A stretch of DNA of 53,202 nucleotides from NCBI GenBank assembly GCA_029557215.1, contig JAKPQQ010000150.1, positions 1-53,202 on the forward strand, given 5' to 3'. The notes below the pieces were generated by a model that was not told the DNA's origin, ran no database searches, and was given only the letters and a program-made list of their open reading frames with translations. Position numbers and translations under genes: made by a program. Each line of letters begins with the position of its first letter. Positions within the stretch are counted from its first letter, which is position 1. This document shows, in pieces, positions 8,239 to 19,674 of the stretch. This DNA is from Fibrobacterota bacterium. Its GTDB lineage: Bacteria > Fibrobacterota > Fibrobacteria > UBA5070.

Positions 8239-8560
8239 CCTGATGTCGCCAGGCATCAGCCCCGCTGACCCGCGGCGCGAGCCGCCGAAAACTGTGAGGG
8301 GGTCCAGGGGGGTGGGGCGGAATCGCAGGACCGCCCAACGGTCAACGCCCCGGCAGGGGGCGTTGGAAGCGAACACCAGCGGGCGGTCCGAGAGGGCGAG
8401 GCCCCCTGGTGCCTGGATCCAAGGCCCGGCATGAGGGCCCTTGGCCCGCCGGGGTTCACGAGGGCCACTCCGTCGTCCCTCCCAGATTCGCGATGCGAAT
8501 CCGGGAACCCTGTACGCCCCCGTGGAACGACCGTCGACGGAGTAACCATTCGAATGCCGT
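8239..8560 (+). repeat. R1 palindromic mosaic repeat, copy 2
   Basis: This fills most of the gap before the AlbA-like gene; I see no gene in 8161-8703. Conserved modules: 8261-8295 and about 8407-8455, the latter containing GGTGCCTGGATCCAAGG and GGCATGAGGG. In between, three nested stems: 8304-8311 with 8402-8409, 8328-8336 with 8381-8389, and 8343-8351 with 8357-8365. A later pair, ACTCCGTCG with CGACGGAGT, encloses another small hairpin. The stems differ in sequence from copies 1 and 3 but occupy equivalent places. Confidence 0.75.
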
Positions 8561-8703
8561 GCGATCGCCCCGACGGAGCAGAGGAACAAGATCACCCCTC
8601 CACAGAGGGGAATGAGCTATGGAGAACGCCGCTGGTTCCGCGAGCCCTGTTGGGGCCGGGCTTCGATCTTCGCGCCTCTCATCGATGTCTCATAAATCTC
8701 TCA

Positions 8704-10530
8704 TCAATTTGCGCTTCTGCCCCAGTGGACCACCCAGCGCCCATTCTTCTGAGCTCCCTCGCGCCCGATGAGCCCTTCGGCCCGCAGGCGTTCGATGCGC
8801 TTCAGAACGGCACGCTTGGAAATTCGGAGGCGTTGTCCCACCGCTTCTGTGGTTAGTTGGGGCTCCCTTGCCAAGATTTCCAAGATTGGGTCAGTGGGTT
8901 CTGGTGAATTTTCTGATGCAGTTTCTGGTGAACATATGTGAGTCGTTTCTGGTGAACCTGCGTGGCCAGCTACGACTACCCATCGCCCGTTCTTTTGGGC
9001 GCCTTCTCGTCCAATGCGTCCAAGCGCACGTAGCTGCTCGATCCTTTTGAGAACAGTGCGCTTGGAAATGTCTAGCCGCTGTCCGAGCCGTTCGGTGCTC
9101 AGGTGAGGCTCCTGGGCCAAAATTTCCAGGATTGGATCGATCGGTTCTGGTGAACTTTCTGGTGCGGTTTTCGGTGAACTTTTGGGTGCTGTTTCTGGTG
9201 AACTTGGCCGGGCTCCCCGCTTGGGGTGGGTCGTGGCTTCGTGCTTCCAAGCTTGATCGAAGGCGATGACCTCCTCCAGGGTGAGTTGGGGATTGCGGGC
9301 CAGGTGACGTGCGTGCTCCAGGTCCAGCATCTTGCCGGGCAGAGTCAGCTTGACCCGGTTGGCGGTCAGGTCGTAGTCGGGCATCGGGAAGAAGCGTTGG
9401 CGTTGGAACTGGAAGATCTTGCGGATGCCGCCGCCTGCCGTGTCGACCATCTTGATGTTGAACATGGCCGATGCCAAGAACTGGTTTCGGTAATGCTCCT
9501 CCGGGGCGTTTTCCATGACAACGCGCTCCACGCTGCCAGGAACGAAGCTTCCCAGGTTGGTGAATACGAGCTGATCGTCCAGTTCAACCACGTTGATGCG
9601 CCCGCCCAGGGTGTAGTCCTGGTGGGCGATGCAGTTGTTCAAGGCCTCGCGGATGGAGTAGGGCTCGTACTGGTCCACCTCCTCGGGAAAGAGGGTTCCT
9701 TCCTTGAGGTAGCGGTACTTGAGGTTGCGGATCCTGCCATAGATTTGATCCACTGCCAAAAGCAGCGGCGGGCCCATGATCCGGTAATCCTTGTCCTGAC
9801 CTTGGTTGTCCTTGAGAAGCCACCGGATCTTGGGGTCGGCAGGTCTTAGGAAGTGCTCCGATTCCTCCTTGCCCAAGAGCAGGAGCGCAGCCCGGGTGAT
9901 CTTGCCTTTGATGGTGAGCTTGGCCTTGTTGAGGAAAGTCTGGACGTCCCATGTGTCCACCTCCGCAGCCTTGTCCGGAAACTTGCTGCGATAATTGGCG
10001 CGAGCAACTTGGATCGCCGAATCATCGAGATCGTCCAACCCGGACTCGGCAATGATTCCCGCGGACCAATCATCGCGTGTGGCCTGGGACCGGATGCGTT
10101 CGATCTCTTCGAGGTTGAGTGGGCCAAGATCTTCGCCGTCTCGTCCGTAGTAGTGGCCTTCCCAGGCGACGGGAATACCTCGAGGTGCGGCCGGGATCTG
10201 GAAGAGGATCACTCGGCCGTCGGAGTGATGGACTTCGTGGATCTCGACGAAGGTGATCCGATTTGTCGTCTTGTCGGCAACTTCTCCCTTGAGGCAGTCC
10301 AGGCTTTTGCGGTCGGCTCGGAATAGGCTTCCAACGATGGCGTGCCCCTTGTCTTTCACCCCGAAGACGAGTCATGCATGGGGCTTTCCCTGAAGATTGG
10401 CCTCGTTGCTCAGTGCCGAGAAATATCGCCCGATCTTGCCGAAGTCGTAACTGGACTTGGCTTCCTTGAATTCCACGACTTCGGATTCGTTGGAGGCCAG
10501 GAGCGAGGAGAGAAGATGGCTCAGATCCAT
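8704..10530 (-). pseudogene. AlbA_2-type regulator with duplicated winged helix, interrupted by one TGA
   Basis: From the ATG at 10530 the frame codes for 608 residues but is broken by a TGA at 10372-10374 (codon 53). The start reads EVVEFKEAKSSYDFGKIGRYFSALSNEANL, the normal opening of AlbA_2 (Schlafen-type) DNA/RNA-binding regulators; the TGA stands where the family usually has Trp (AWLVFGV), a TGG-to-TGA change. The rest is intact: the ATPase-like part (REALNNCIAHQDYTLGG, FTNLGSF), then SPE-rich linkers and two near-identical winged helices (about 8974-9138 and 8728-8892). A GTG at 10359 could restart translation and give 551 aa without the AlbA core. Probably a recent pseudogene or a sequencing error. 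Confidence 0.75.
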
Positions 10531-10574
10531 ACTTGAAAGCTAACCCCGACTCAAGTCGGGTACCCATCCTCTCT

Positions 10575-10850
10575 CATTCCGCCGCCAGGCGGAATGCATC
10601 ACCATCGCCGCCGACCCGCGGCGTGAGCCGCCGAAAACGGTCGGGGATTCCAAAGGGGGCGCGTTCATGGAGGGCGACCCGACGACCATCGGCCTGGCAA
10701 GGTCGATGGGTGCAAATGCCTGCCGGGTCGCCCGGAAGCAGCGCTCCCTTTGGTGCCTGGATCCAAGGACCCGGCATGAGGGTCCTTGGCCCGGAGGGGT
10801 TCACGGGGGCGTCGGGCCACGCCCCCGTGGAGCGACCGTCGACGGAGTCG
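10575..10850 (+). repeat. R1 palindromic mosaic repeat, copy 3
   Basis: The gap 10531-11070 has no gene. It starts with hairpin 10575-10583/10588-10596 (CATTCCGCC, GGCGGAATG), the counterpart of 236-263 in copy 1. Then come the conserved module at 10608-10650, nested stems 10650-10662 with 10741-10753 (12 of 13) and 10672-10681 with 10724-10733, and the module with hairpin 10763-10772/10780-10789. The element ends with CACGGGGGCG/CGCCCCCGTG and GACCGTCGACGGAGT, also found in copy 2. Confidence 0.75.
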
Positions 10851-10930
10851 ACAACCATGATGTCGTTAGACACCGTGGAAAGCCCGCCACCCGCCAGGGT
10901 GGCGGAAAGAAGGGGTCCGGGGTTCCACCC

Positions 10931-11036
10931 CGGAGAGGGGGTAGCGAAGGATCCCGGCCGTGCCGCCCGTCCGTAGGGGCGAGGCATGCCTCGCCCGTAC
11001 AGGACCACAGCCGCACGGCCGGAGCCGCAGCGAGGG
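10931..11036 (-). repeat. R3 compound repeat, copy 1
   Basis: Three modules in order: GGAGAGGGGGTAGCGAAGGA near 10931-10952, the near-perfect 28-bp palindrome 10973-11000 (one mismatch; core GAGGCATGCCTC), and GGCCGGAGCCGCAGCGAGGG near 11016-11036. The same three modules occur in the same order on the other strand at 28122-28240, and the palindrome type recurs at 47387-47414. Confidence 0.65.
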
Positions 11037-11070
11037 GGACGCTTTCCCCCTTTGGAAAATCAGCGCAGCG

Positions 11071-13392
11071 TCACCACTTCCGCCAGATGGCCACTCCGCC
11101 CAGCAGGGCCGTCAGGAGCAGACAGATTCCGCCCAGCATCCAGGCGCGCACGACGTCGGGATTGCGGTACGAGAACACCACCTGGTGCTGGCCCGCCGGG
11201 ATGGCCACGCCTCGGAAGGCGAGGTTGGCGCGCAGCACCGGGATGTCCTTGCCGTCGAGGGTGGCGTGCCAGGCGGAGTACCAGGCGTCGGCCAGGAACA
11301 GGATGGACGGCGCGGCGGCGTTGGCTTGGAGCACGATCCTGCCGGGAAGGTATTCCACGATCTTGGCCTCGGTCGCCTTGAGCGCGGTGTCGGTGGATGC
11401 CGCGGCCGGGACCTTGGAGCGGTCTTCTTCCAGGAGGACGACCTCGTTGCGGTGGTCGAAGGCGGGCGACAGGATGTGCGCGGCCGTCTGCGATTCGGGG
11501 GCGAAGCTCCAGCGCGGGGCCACCCAGGCGCGCGGCAGGACCGTGAGGTTGGGGAGCACGCCTTCGCGGCCCAGGGAGTCCTTGAAGAGCAGGTACTGGA
11601 CGTTGAAGATGTCGAGCAGCTTGCTGCCCGACACGCCCTGCGGGCCTTGCATCAGGTTGTTGAACAGACCGGCGTTGCGGTACTTGTGGATCCACGACAG
11701 CTCGATGTCGGAGAATCCGCCCGCGTTCTCCAGGCGGTGGAAGTCGTGGAAGTTCTGGGGGTAGGCGCCGGGGGGCACGTCCATGATGCGGAACTTGCCC
11801 GGGACCTGCGCGATGGCTTCGGCGGCCTGCGAGGGCGGGAACGCCTGGTCCATGGTCATCGTCTTCACGTAGCGTCCACCCACGGAATACATGTCCAGGA
11901 GGCCCAGACCCAGCCAGATCGCCAGCGCCGCTTCGCGCTTGAGATCGCCGGAAAGCAATGCGCGCAGCGCCCAGAGGGAGCCGACCACGACAAGACCTGT
12001 CCGGAACATGCCCCAGCGGAACGCGTCCTGGGCGGCGGGGTTGGCGGCCCAGTTGCGGCCGGTCGTGGCCTCGGAGAAGATGGACGTCCAGATGCCGTAG
12101 GGGATGGACGGGATGAGCGCGAACACCACGGCGGCGCCGCCGATGGCGTAGATGGTGTTCAGCAGGACCTTGCGGGTCTTTTCGCTTGCCTTGCCTTCGA
12201 GCCGGTCCAGGGCGGCGAACAGCATGGCCGCCGACAGGAAGGATACCGCCACCAGCCAGAACAGGATCATGGAAGGCGCCCGGAACTTCTTGATCCCGGG
12301 GATGAACTCGTAGAAGAGCTGGAACAGCGGCGTGTGCGCCCCCAGGCCGAAGATCACCGCCAGGACACCGATCAACAGCAGGGTCTTGGAGCGCGTGCAG
12401 CGGTGGAAGAACAATCCCGCGATTCCCAGCGTCAGGAGCACGGCGCCGGGGGCTTCGGTGTTCATCTTGAAGGGGTTCAGGCCCCAGTAGGTTTCTTCCA
12501 CGCCGACGAATTCCGGCACCACCAGCGAAGGAAGGTCTTCCCAGTGGATGGACCACGAGGTGGCGTGCTCGAGGGTCTCCTTTTCGCCGCCTTCGCCGCG
12601 GACGGTGGATTTCTCCACGAATCCCATCGCGGGCAAAAGGACCGGCGACCCGATCCCGAGCCCCAGGGCGATGGCCAGCCAGAATCCGACCGCGCGCCCG
12701 GCGAGCGCCTTGGGCTGCTTGCGCAGGGACCAGAGCCCCGCCAGCCACAACAGGAAGATCCCCCACAGCGCGAAGTAGACCAGCTGCAGGTGGGTGGAGA
12801 AGATCATCCAGCCCAGCGTGGCCGACATCAGGAGCGCCCAGCGGATCTTGCCGGTGTCCATGAAGCGCAGGAACCCGAGCAGGGTGAACGGCAGGATGGC
12901 CAGGATCCAGTACTTGCCGATGTGTCCGCCCAGGACCAGCGACAGGGTGGAAGGCGCCAGCATCCAGAAGATGCCCAGCGTGGCCGACGCCTGGCGGCCC
13001 AGCGAGTAGTGCTTGCGGCACAGCAGATAGGCGGAAAAGCCTGCCAGCAGCGTGTGCAGCCAGAAGCTCAGGCCCACGCGCTTGATGGCGGATGTGAAGA
13101 ACATCATGGCCACGGAGACCGGGTACACGCCTTCGCCCGGGAGCGATTCGTAGACCGGATGCCCGCCCAGCTGGCTGTTCCACCACACCGGCAGGATGCC
13201 GTTGCGCAACTGTTCGGCGTACAGGCCCCACGAGGGGATGCCTCGGATCTGGTCCTGCGCGAGGATCAGCGTGTCGGGACCCGAGAACAGGAACGGCAGG
13301 AACAGGGCCGATCCGAAGACGAGGATGGCCAGCGCCACGAACAGGCGCGGCTTGAGCTGTGACGTTTTTTGCGAGGCGGTTTCTGGAGGCAT
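11071..13392 (-). CDS. YfhO-like polytopic membrane protein
   Basis: From the ATG at 13392 the product is 773 aa; the frame is open to 13503, and ATGs at 13407 and 13503 are alternatives without a clear ribosome site. About twelve hydrophobic segments occupy the first 500 residues and one more closes the protein. The early loop QDQIRGIPSWGLYAEQLRNG and the late extracytoplasmic part (QANAAAPSILFLADAWYSAWHATLDG, then FRGVAIPAGQHQVVFSYRNP) are typical of the YfhO family. In Firmicutes YfhO is linked to glycosylation of lipoteichoic acid; here a glycosyltransferase-like or envelope role is only inferred. It is transcribed divergently from the P-II gene. Confidence 0.75.
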   Translation of the reverse strand: MPPETASQKTSQLKPRLFVALAILVFGSALFLPFLFSGPDTLILAQDQIRGIPSWGLYAEQLRNGILPVWWNSQLGGHPVYESLPGEGVYPVSVAMMFFTSAIKRVGLSFWLHTLLAGFSAYLLCRKHYSLGRQASATLGIFWMLAPSTLSLVLGGHIGKYWILAILPFTLLGFLRFMDTGKIRWALLMSATLGWMIFSTHLQLVYFALWGIFLLWLAGLWSLRKQPKALAGRAVGFWLAIALGLGIGSPVLLPAMGFVEKSTVRGEGGEKETLEHATSWSIHWEDLPSLVVPEFVGVEETYWGLNPFKMNTEAPGAVLLTLGIAGLFFHRCTRSKTLLLIGVLAVIFGLGAHTPLFQLFYEFIPGIKKFRAPSMILFWLVAVSFLSAAMLFAALDRLEGKASEKTRKVLLNTIYAIGGAAVVFALIPSIPYGIWTSIFSEATTGRNWAANPAAQDAFRWGMFRTGLVVVGSLWALRALLSGDLKREAALAIWLGLGLLDMYSVGGRYVKTMTMDQAFPPSQAAEAIAQVPGKFRIMDVPPGAYPQNFHDFHRLENAGGFSDIELSWIHKYRNAGLFNNLMQGPQGVSGSKLLDIFNVQYLLFKDSLGREGVLPNLTVLPRAWVAPRWSFAPESQTAAHILSPAFDHRNEVVLLEEDRSKVPAAASTDTALKATEAKIVEYLPGRIVLQANAAAPSILFLADAWYSAWHATLDGKDIPVLRANLAFRGVAIPAGQHQVVFSYRNPDVVRAWMLGGICLLLTALLGGVAIWRKW

Positions 13393-13475
13393 CGCGGGAA
13401 AATACATCGCCGAACCCGGCAATCCCGCCGCGAACCAAGAAGGTTGTGGCTCGTCCACCCCCCCGAGTTTTATGA

Positions 13476-15921
<2,446 letters not shown>

Positions 15922-15925
<4 letters not shown>

Positions 15926-16713
15926 ACGCTTGGGGATCGATCGTCTTGGCGCTCTTGGGAGCGGTGTTGCTGTCGGGAGGAACCATCCTCCAATGGCTGG
16001 GCCACGAACGCCACGGGCGCGTCGCGCCCGACGCCTGGCGCGTGGCCGAGCAACCCATGTGGTGGCTGGGCATCGGGGTGGGTGCCCTGGGCACGTTCTG
16101 CTACTACGCCGCCTTGTGGACGGGCCTGCTGTCGCTGGTGCAGCCGTTGTCCAGCCTGCACATCGTGTTCACCGCGGTGGGCATGGCGTGGCTGCGCAAG
16201 GAAGCCGTGCTGGGCGTGCGCGCCGGAAGCATCGCGCTGGTGGCCCTGGGCGTGCTGGCCTGCCTGGTGGGCGAAATCGGTCGGACCGCCACGGCCACCC
16301 CCGAAGCTTGGGGCGGACTCTGGTTCGCCCTGCTCCTCGTGGTGGTCGTCCTGGCCGCGCTGCTTCTGCCCAAGCACTCCGACCGCCTGTCGATCTGGGC
16401 CGGGTGCGCCTATTCCGTGTCGGCCGTCTCCTGGAAAGGTGTGGCCGATCTGGGGGCGAGCTTCCAGGGCGTGGCCTCGGGCATGCTGTTCGGGGCCACC
16501 TACGTGATGGGATTCATGTTCATGCAGGCCGCGTTCCGCCGCGGAGGCGCCGCATCGGTCAACGCCGTGGCCACCGGAGTCGCAACGGCGCTTCCCATGG
16601 CGGCGGCAATGTGGATCTTCCACGAACCGGTGGGCTGGCTCACCTGGATCGGTGTCGGCCTGATCGTGGCGGGCGTGCTGATCCGTCGCCAGCGCCGCGC
16701 TCCCGCCGCCTGA
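15922..16713 (+). CDS. DMT/EamA-like transporter
   Basis: The product is 263 aa. Its ATG overlaps the TGA of the transglycosylase gene, so it is translationally coupled. About nine hydrophobic segments are visible, in two related halves typical of the drug/metabolite transporter superfamily; the C-terminal half has VNAVATGVATALPMAAAMWIFHEPVGWLTWIGVGLIVAG, a usual EamA ending. The substrate cannot be predicted; amino acids, nucleobases or small amphiphiles are typical for the family. The gene converges on greB with only three bases between the stops. Confidence 0.8.
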
Positions 16714-16716
16714 GCT

Positions 16717-17181
16717 TCAGTAGCTGACGTCCTCGATGGTCCAGGCCACCACGCCGCGTGGCGTGGCCACTTCGGCGATTTCGCCTTTCTTCTTGCCGAT
16801 CAGGGCCTTGGCCAAGGGGCTCTTGAGTGAAATCCGCCCTTGGGCAGGGTCGATCTCGTCTTCGCCCACGATCGTCGCGGTCATGGCCTTGGGGCCCGCC
16901 ACCAGTTTCACCGTGGCGCCGAACCGCACTTCGTCGACCTGGTCGGGGAGGGTGTCGACCACCGCCACGCTCTCCAGACGCTTGGACAGATACCGCCAAC
17001 GGTGGTCGATCTCGCGAAGGCGTTTTTTGCCGTAGATGTATTCGGCGTTCTCGGAACGATCGCCCTGCGCGGCGGCGAACGCGACCTCGTCGACCACGCG
17101 GGGGCGTTCGACCTCGATGAGCTGGTCGAGTTCGGCTTTGAGAGCGAGCCAACCGGCTTTGGAAATGGGCGTCTTGGACAT
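16717..17181 (-). CDS. greB: Transcription elongation factor GreB
   Basis: The product is 154 aa. Residues 1-75 form the coiled-coil finger that enters the RNA polymerase secondary channel; GDRSENAEYIYGKKRLREID holds the acidic tip Asp and Glu. The C-terminal FKBP-like domain follows (VRFGATVKLV, then GRISLKSPLAKALIGKKKGE). The motif YIYGKKRLREIDHRWRYL matches GreB better than GreA. Gre factors stimulate transcript cleavage in backtracked polymerase. It is transcribed divergently from htpX, with about 225 bp between. Confidence 0.92.
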   Translation of the reverse strand: MSKTPISKAGWLALKAELDQLIEVERPRVVDEVAFAAAQGDRSENAEYIYGKKRLREIDHRWRYLSKRLESVAVVDTLPDQVDEVRFGATVKLVAGPKAMTATIVGEDEIDPAQGRISLKSPLAKALIGKKKGEIAEVATPRGVVAWTIEDVSY

Positions 17182-17406
17182 GGATAGCGGGGAATGTAGT
17201 GCAGCGGGGCGTTTCGCATCGCGGTGGCGCCATGCCGCTACATTCCCGCTTGACTGTCGGAGCTCGGACTAGTACTCATATGGGCCGGGGAGTAACCCGC
17301 CGGCCATTGGGGCCGGTGCACGCAGCCGTCAGCACGAGACCTTCTCCGGCCTGCGCGGGCAGAAATGCTGGTGAGACCGTTTCCAGACTCGAGAAGGAGA
17401 AAAATC

Positions 17407-18321
17407 ATGGGCAAACGAATCTTCCTGTTCCTGTTGACCAACATCCTGGTGGTGGTGACCATCTCCATCGTCATGATGGTCCTTGGCTATTTCTTCCCGG
17501 GCATCGGCCAGGTCACGCGCGGCGGCCAGCTGCAACTGGGCGCGCTGGCGGTCATGTGCCTGGTGTGGGGCATGGTCGGGTCGTTCATCTCGCTCCAGCT
17601 TTCGCGCTGGATGGCGAAAAAGAGCATGGGCGTGCAGCTGATCGACGGCAACACCGGCAACGCCGACCTCGACTGGACCTACGAGACCGTCAACCGTCTT
17701 TCCCGCGAAGCGGGACTGCCCATGCCCGAAGTCGGCTACTACGAGTCGCCCGAGGTCAACGCCTTCGCGACGGGTCCGTCCAAGAGCCGTTCGCTCGTGG
17801 CGGTGTCCAGCGGGCTTCTGCGCACCATGAACCGCTCCGAGGCCGAAGGCGTGCTGGCCCACGAGGTCTCGCACATCGGCAACGGCGACATGGTGACCAT
17901 GACGCTCATCCAGGGCGTGGTCAACGCCTTCGTGATGTTCTTCGCGCGGATCATCGGCTGGGCGGTCGGACAGGCCTTGTCGAGCAACCGCGACGAGAAC
18001 GAAGGCCCCGGAATGGGCGCCTTCATGGCCCAGATGGGCGTGACCATCGCCGCGGAAATCGTGTTCGGCATCCTGGCGAGCTTCATCACCGCCTGGTTCA
18101 GCCGCCAGCGCGAATTCAAGGCCGACGCGGGCGCCGCCCGCCTGGCCGGGCGCGAGAAGATGATCGCCGCCCTGCGCAAGCTGCAGTCCTACCACGAAAC
18201 CATCGATCCTCGCGGGGCGGAGCTCGCCACCATGAAGATCTCGGGCAAGTCGTGGATGGCCATGCTGTCCACCCATCCTCCGCTCGAAGTCCGCATCGCG
18301 GCCCTCGAATCGGGACGCTGA
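17407..18321 (+). CDS. htpX: Membrane zinc protease HtpX
   Basis: The product is 304 aa. I start at ATG 17407, preceded by GAGAAGGAG. Two N-terminal membrane segments (about 5-27 and 38-58) are followed by the M48 domain: HEVSH at 152-156 gives two zinc-binding His and the catalytic Glu153. Two further hydrophobic segments follow, then FKADAGAA with the third zinc ligand region. Motifs NRLSREAGLPMPEVGYYES and NAFATGP are typical of HtpX. It degrades damaged membrane proteins in the inner membrane together with FtsH. Its stop overlaps the start of the SUI1-type gene. Confidence 0.95.
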   Translation: MGKRIFLFLLTNILVVVTISIVMMVLGYFFPGIGQVTRGGQLQLGALAVMCLVWGMVGSFISLQLSRWMAKKSMGVQLIDGNTGNADLDWTYETVNRLSREAGLPMPEVGYYESPEVNAFATGPSKSRSLVAVSSGLLRTMNRSEAEGVLAHEVSHIGNGDMVTMTLIQGVVNAFVMFFARIIGWAVGQALSSNRDENEGPGMGAFMAQMGVTIAAEIVFGILASFITAWFSRQREFKADAGAARLAGREKMIAALRKLQSYHETIDPRGAELATMKISGKSWMAMLSTHPPLEVRIAALESGR

Positions 18322-18683
18322 TGTCGGATCTCGTCTGGTCGTCCGACCCTTCCCTGCGGGACAAGATCCCGCAGAAGGGCGCAATGGGTTCTTCGCGCTC
18401 GCGCTCCGAGGCCAAACCGTCGGGCGGCGCGCCGGTGCGCAAGCACCTGCCCAAAGGCCCGTGCGTCTCGCTGGAGACTTCGGGCCGCAACGGCAAAGGC
18501 GTGACGATCGTGACGGGGCTTTCGCTCGCGCCCGACCGGCTGGAAGAGCTGGGCAAGGCGCTGCGGCAATCGTGCGGGACCGGCGGCACGGTCAAGGATG
18601 GCGTGATCGAGGTCCAGGGCGACCACCGCGAAAAGATCCAGAAAGCGCTGGAAAAGCACGGAGTCCAGGCCCGCAAGATCTGA
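18321..18683 (+). CDS. SUI1/YciH-type translation factor
   Basis: The product is 120 aa; its ATG overlaps the htpX stop (TGATG). The first 55 residues are a variable basic tail. The SUI1 domain follows: SLETSGRNGKGVTIVTGL, then LGKALRQSCGTGGTVKDGVIEVQGDHREKIQKAL, with the GTGGTVKDG signature. It is the bacterial counterpart of eIF1; E. coli YciH can discriminate against unusual initiation complexes in vitro. Its presence is interesting beside a gene that seems to start at CTG, but no link is shown. Probably co-transcribed with htpX. Confidence 0.9.
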   Translation: MSDLVWSSDPSLRDKIPQKGAMGSSRSRSEAKPSGGAPVRKHLPKGPCVSLETSGRNGKGVTIVTGLSLAPDRLEELGKALRQSCGTGGTVKDGVIEVQGDHREKIQKALEKHGVQARKI

Positions 18684-18692
18684 GGCGTCGGG

Positions 18693-19280
18693 CTATTCCA
18701 GCGAATCAATGATCGCTTGGGCCATCTGCTTGGGCGCGGGGAGCTTCGCGCGACCCGCGTCGTCGACATATTCCAGGAACGCTTCGTGCACCTTGACCGC
18801 CAGGACCGCCCGTTGCGTGGGGTTGGGCGGCACGAATCCGTCGGGGAACAGGTCGGCGTGGTCGCGCAGGAAGTCGGCCGCATGCTTCACCGCGGCCTGG
18901 AGCCGGATGTCGGCGGGAGTCGGGAATTCGAACCGCCAGCGGACGGCCTGGCGGGTGATCGCTTCCTTGCCCTCGCCGGCGTCGGCGATTCCGGCGGCGG
19001 CGAACACGCGGCAATCGTAGACGCGGCAGGTGCGCGGGCGGTCTTCGTAGACCGAACATTTTCCGTCGACCAGCATGGGGCAGCGCCCGTGTTCGTCGTA
19101 GCCCATGACGGCGTGGCCCTTGGGCAGGCCGGGCGCCCGGAACTGGAGCTCCTTGGGGATCCGGCGCTTGGCGGCCTGGTCGTCGGGGCCCAGGTGGATG
19201 AAATACGACGAACTGCAGCAGGCGACGCAATCGCCGCAGGGGACGTCGGTTCCGCATCCGATCTCCAGGGCCAGCTGCAT
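18693..19280 (-). CDS. YkgJ-family cysteine-cluster protein
   Basis: The product is 195 aa, starting at the ATG in 19278-19280. The N-terminus has C-x-x-C-x-x-CC (CGDCVACC), followed by CPMLVDGKCSVYEDRPRTCRVYDCR. This is the eight-cysteine pattern of the YkgJ/UPF0153 family, thought to bind zinc or iron; the family's function is not established. The C-terminal 80 residues are helical. It lies 61 bp downstream of a small unknown gene on the same strand and could be co-transcribed with it. Confidence 0.85.
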   Translation of the reverse strand: MQLALEIGCGTDVPCGDCVACCSSSYFIHLGPDDQAAKRRIPKELQFRAPGLPKGHAVMGYDEHGRCPMLVDGKCSVYEDRPRTCRVYDCRVFAAAGIADAGEGKEAITRQAVRWRFEFPTPADIRLQAAVKHAADFLRDHADLFPDGFVPPNPTQRAVLAVKVHEAFLEYVDDAGRAKLPAPKQMAQAIIDSLE

Positions 19281-19341
19281 CTCGCGCAGCCAGCCGGAGA
19301 ACGGTCCCGCCGAAAGAGGGGTGGTGCCGGACAAGGTCGAC

Positions 19342-19629
19342 CTACAGGAGGTCGGACACCCGCACGACCTTGGCGCACGGGAACCGGTGGAGCGGATCGG
19401 GGAGGATCGCCAACCCCTGTTCGGCCAGGGCTTCGCGCAACGGCTTGACCATGTCCTTGCGCGCGGCCGGGCGCTCCGTCCGCGAAGGCGCGGGGCGGGC
19501 GTCGGCCGGTCGGGGCGCGGAGGGTGGCGCGGAAGCGACGGATTCTGTCTCGAGCCAGCGGGCGAGATCCGCCGCCTGCCGGGAAGCCGGTCGCGGCGCG
19601 GTGGTGTGTGGGAGGGTTCCGCTCGACAT
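19342..19629 (-). CDS. Small hypothetical protein
   Basis: The product is 95 aa from the ATG at 19629. Residues 1-60 are rich in Pro, Ala, Ser and Arg and are probably disordered. The last 35 (DMVKPLREALAEQGLAILPDPLHRFPCAKVVRVSDLL) look like a compact folded segment. I do not recognise it. Support as a gene comes from the non-random C-terminus, the same-strand neighbour downstream, and a perfect palindrome 46 bp upstream of the start. It could also begin further upstream. Confidence 0.45.
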   Translation of the reverse strand: MSSGTLPHTTAPRPASRQAADLARWLETESVASAPPSAPRPADARPAPSRTERPAARKDMVKPLREALAEQGLAILPDPLHRFPCAKVVRVSDLL

Positions 19630-19674
19630 GCCGTGAAAGCTAGGCCGCATCGGAGCGCGCGTCCAGCGACAACT

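Noticed and set aside
8219..8856. Small plus- and minus-strand frames in the R1 repeat, 60-140 codons
   Set aside because: They lie in palindromic repeats, have biased Arg/Pro/Gly composition and lack plausible starts.
8890..9210. Repeated TTCTGGTGAA units as a CRISPR-like array
   Set aside because: The repeats are codons for the SPE/SPET linker of the AlbA-type protein and are irregularly spaced, with no spacers of constant length.
10372..10374. TGA in the AlbA-type gene as selenocysteine or as recoded Trp
   Set aside because: The family position is Trp, not Cys or Sec, and other genes of the window (glnB, prfA, the transglycosylase) end normally with TGA, so no general recoding applies.
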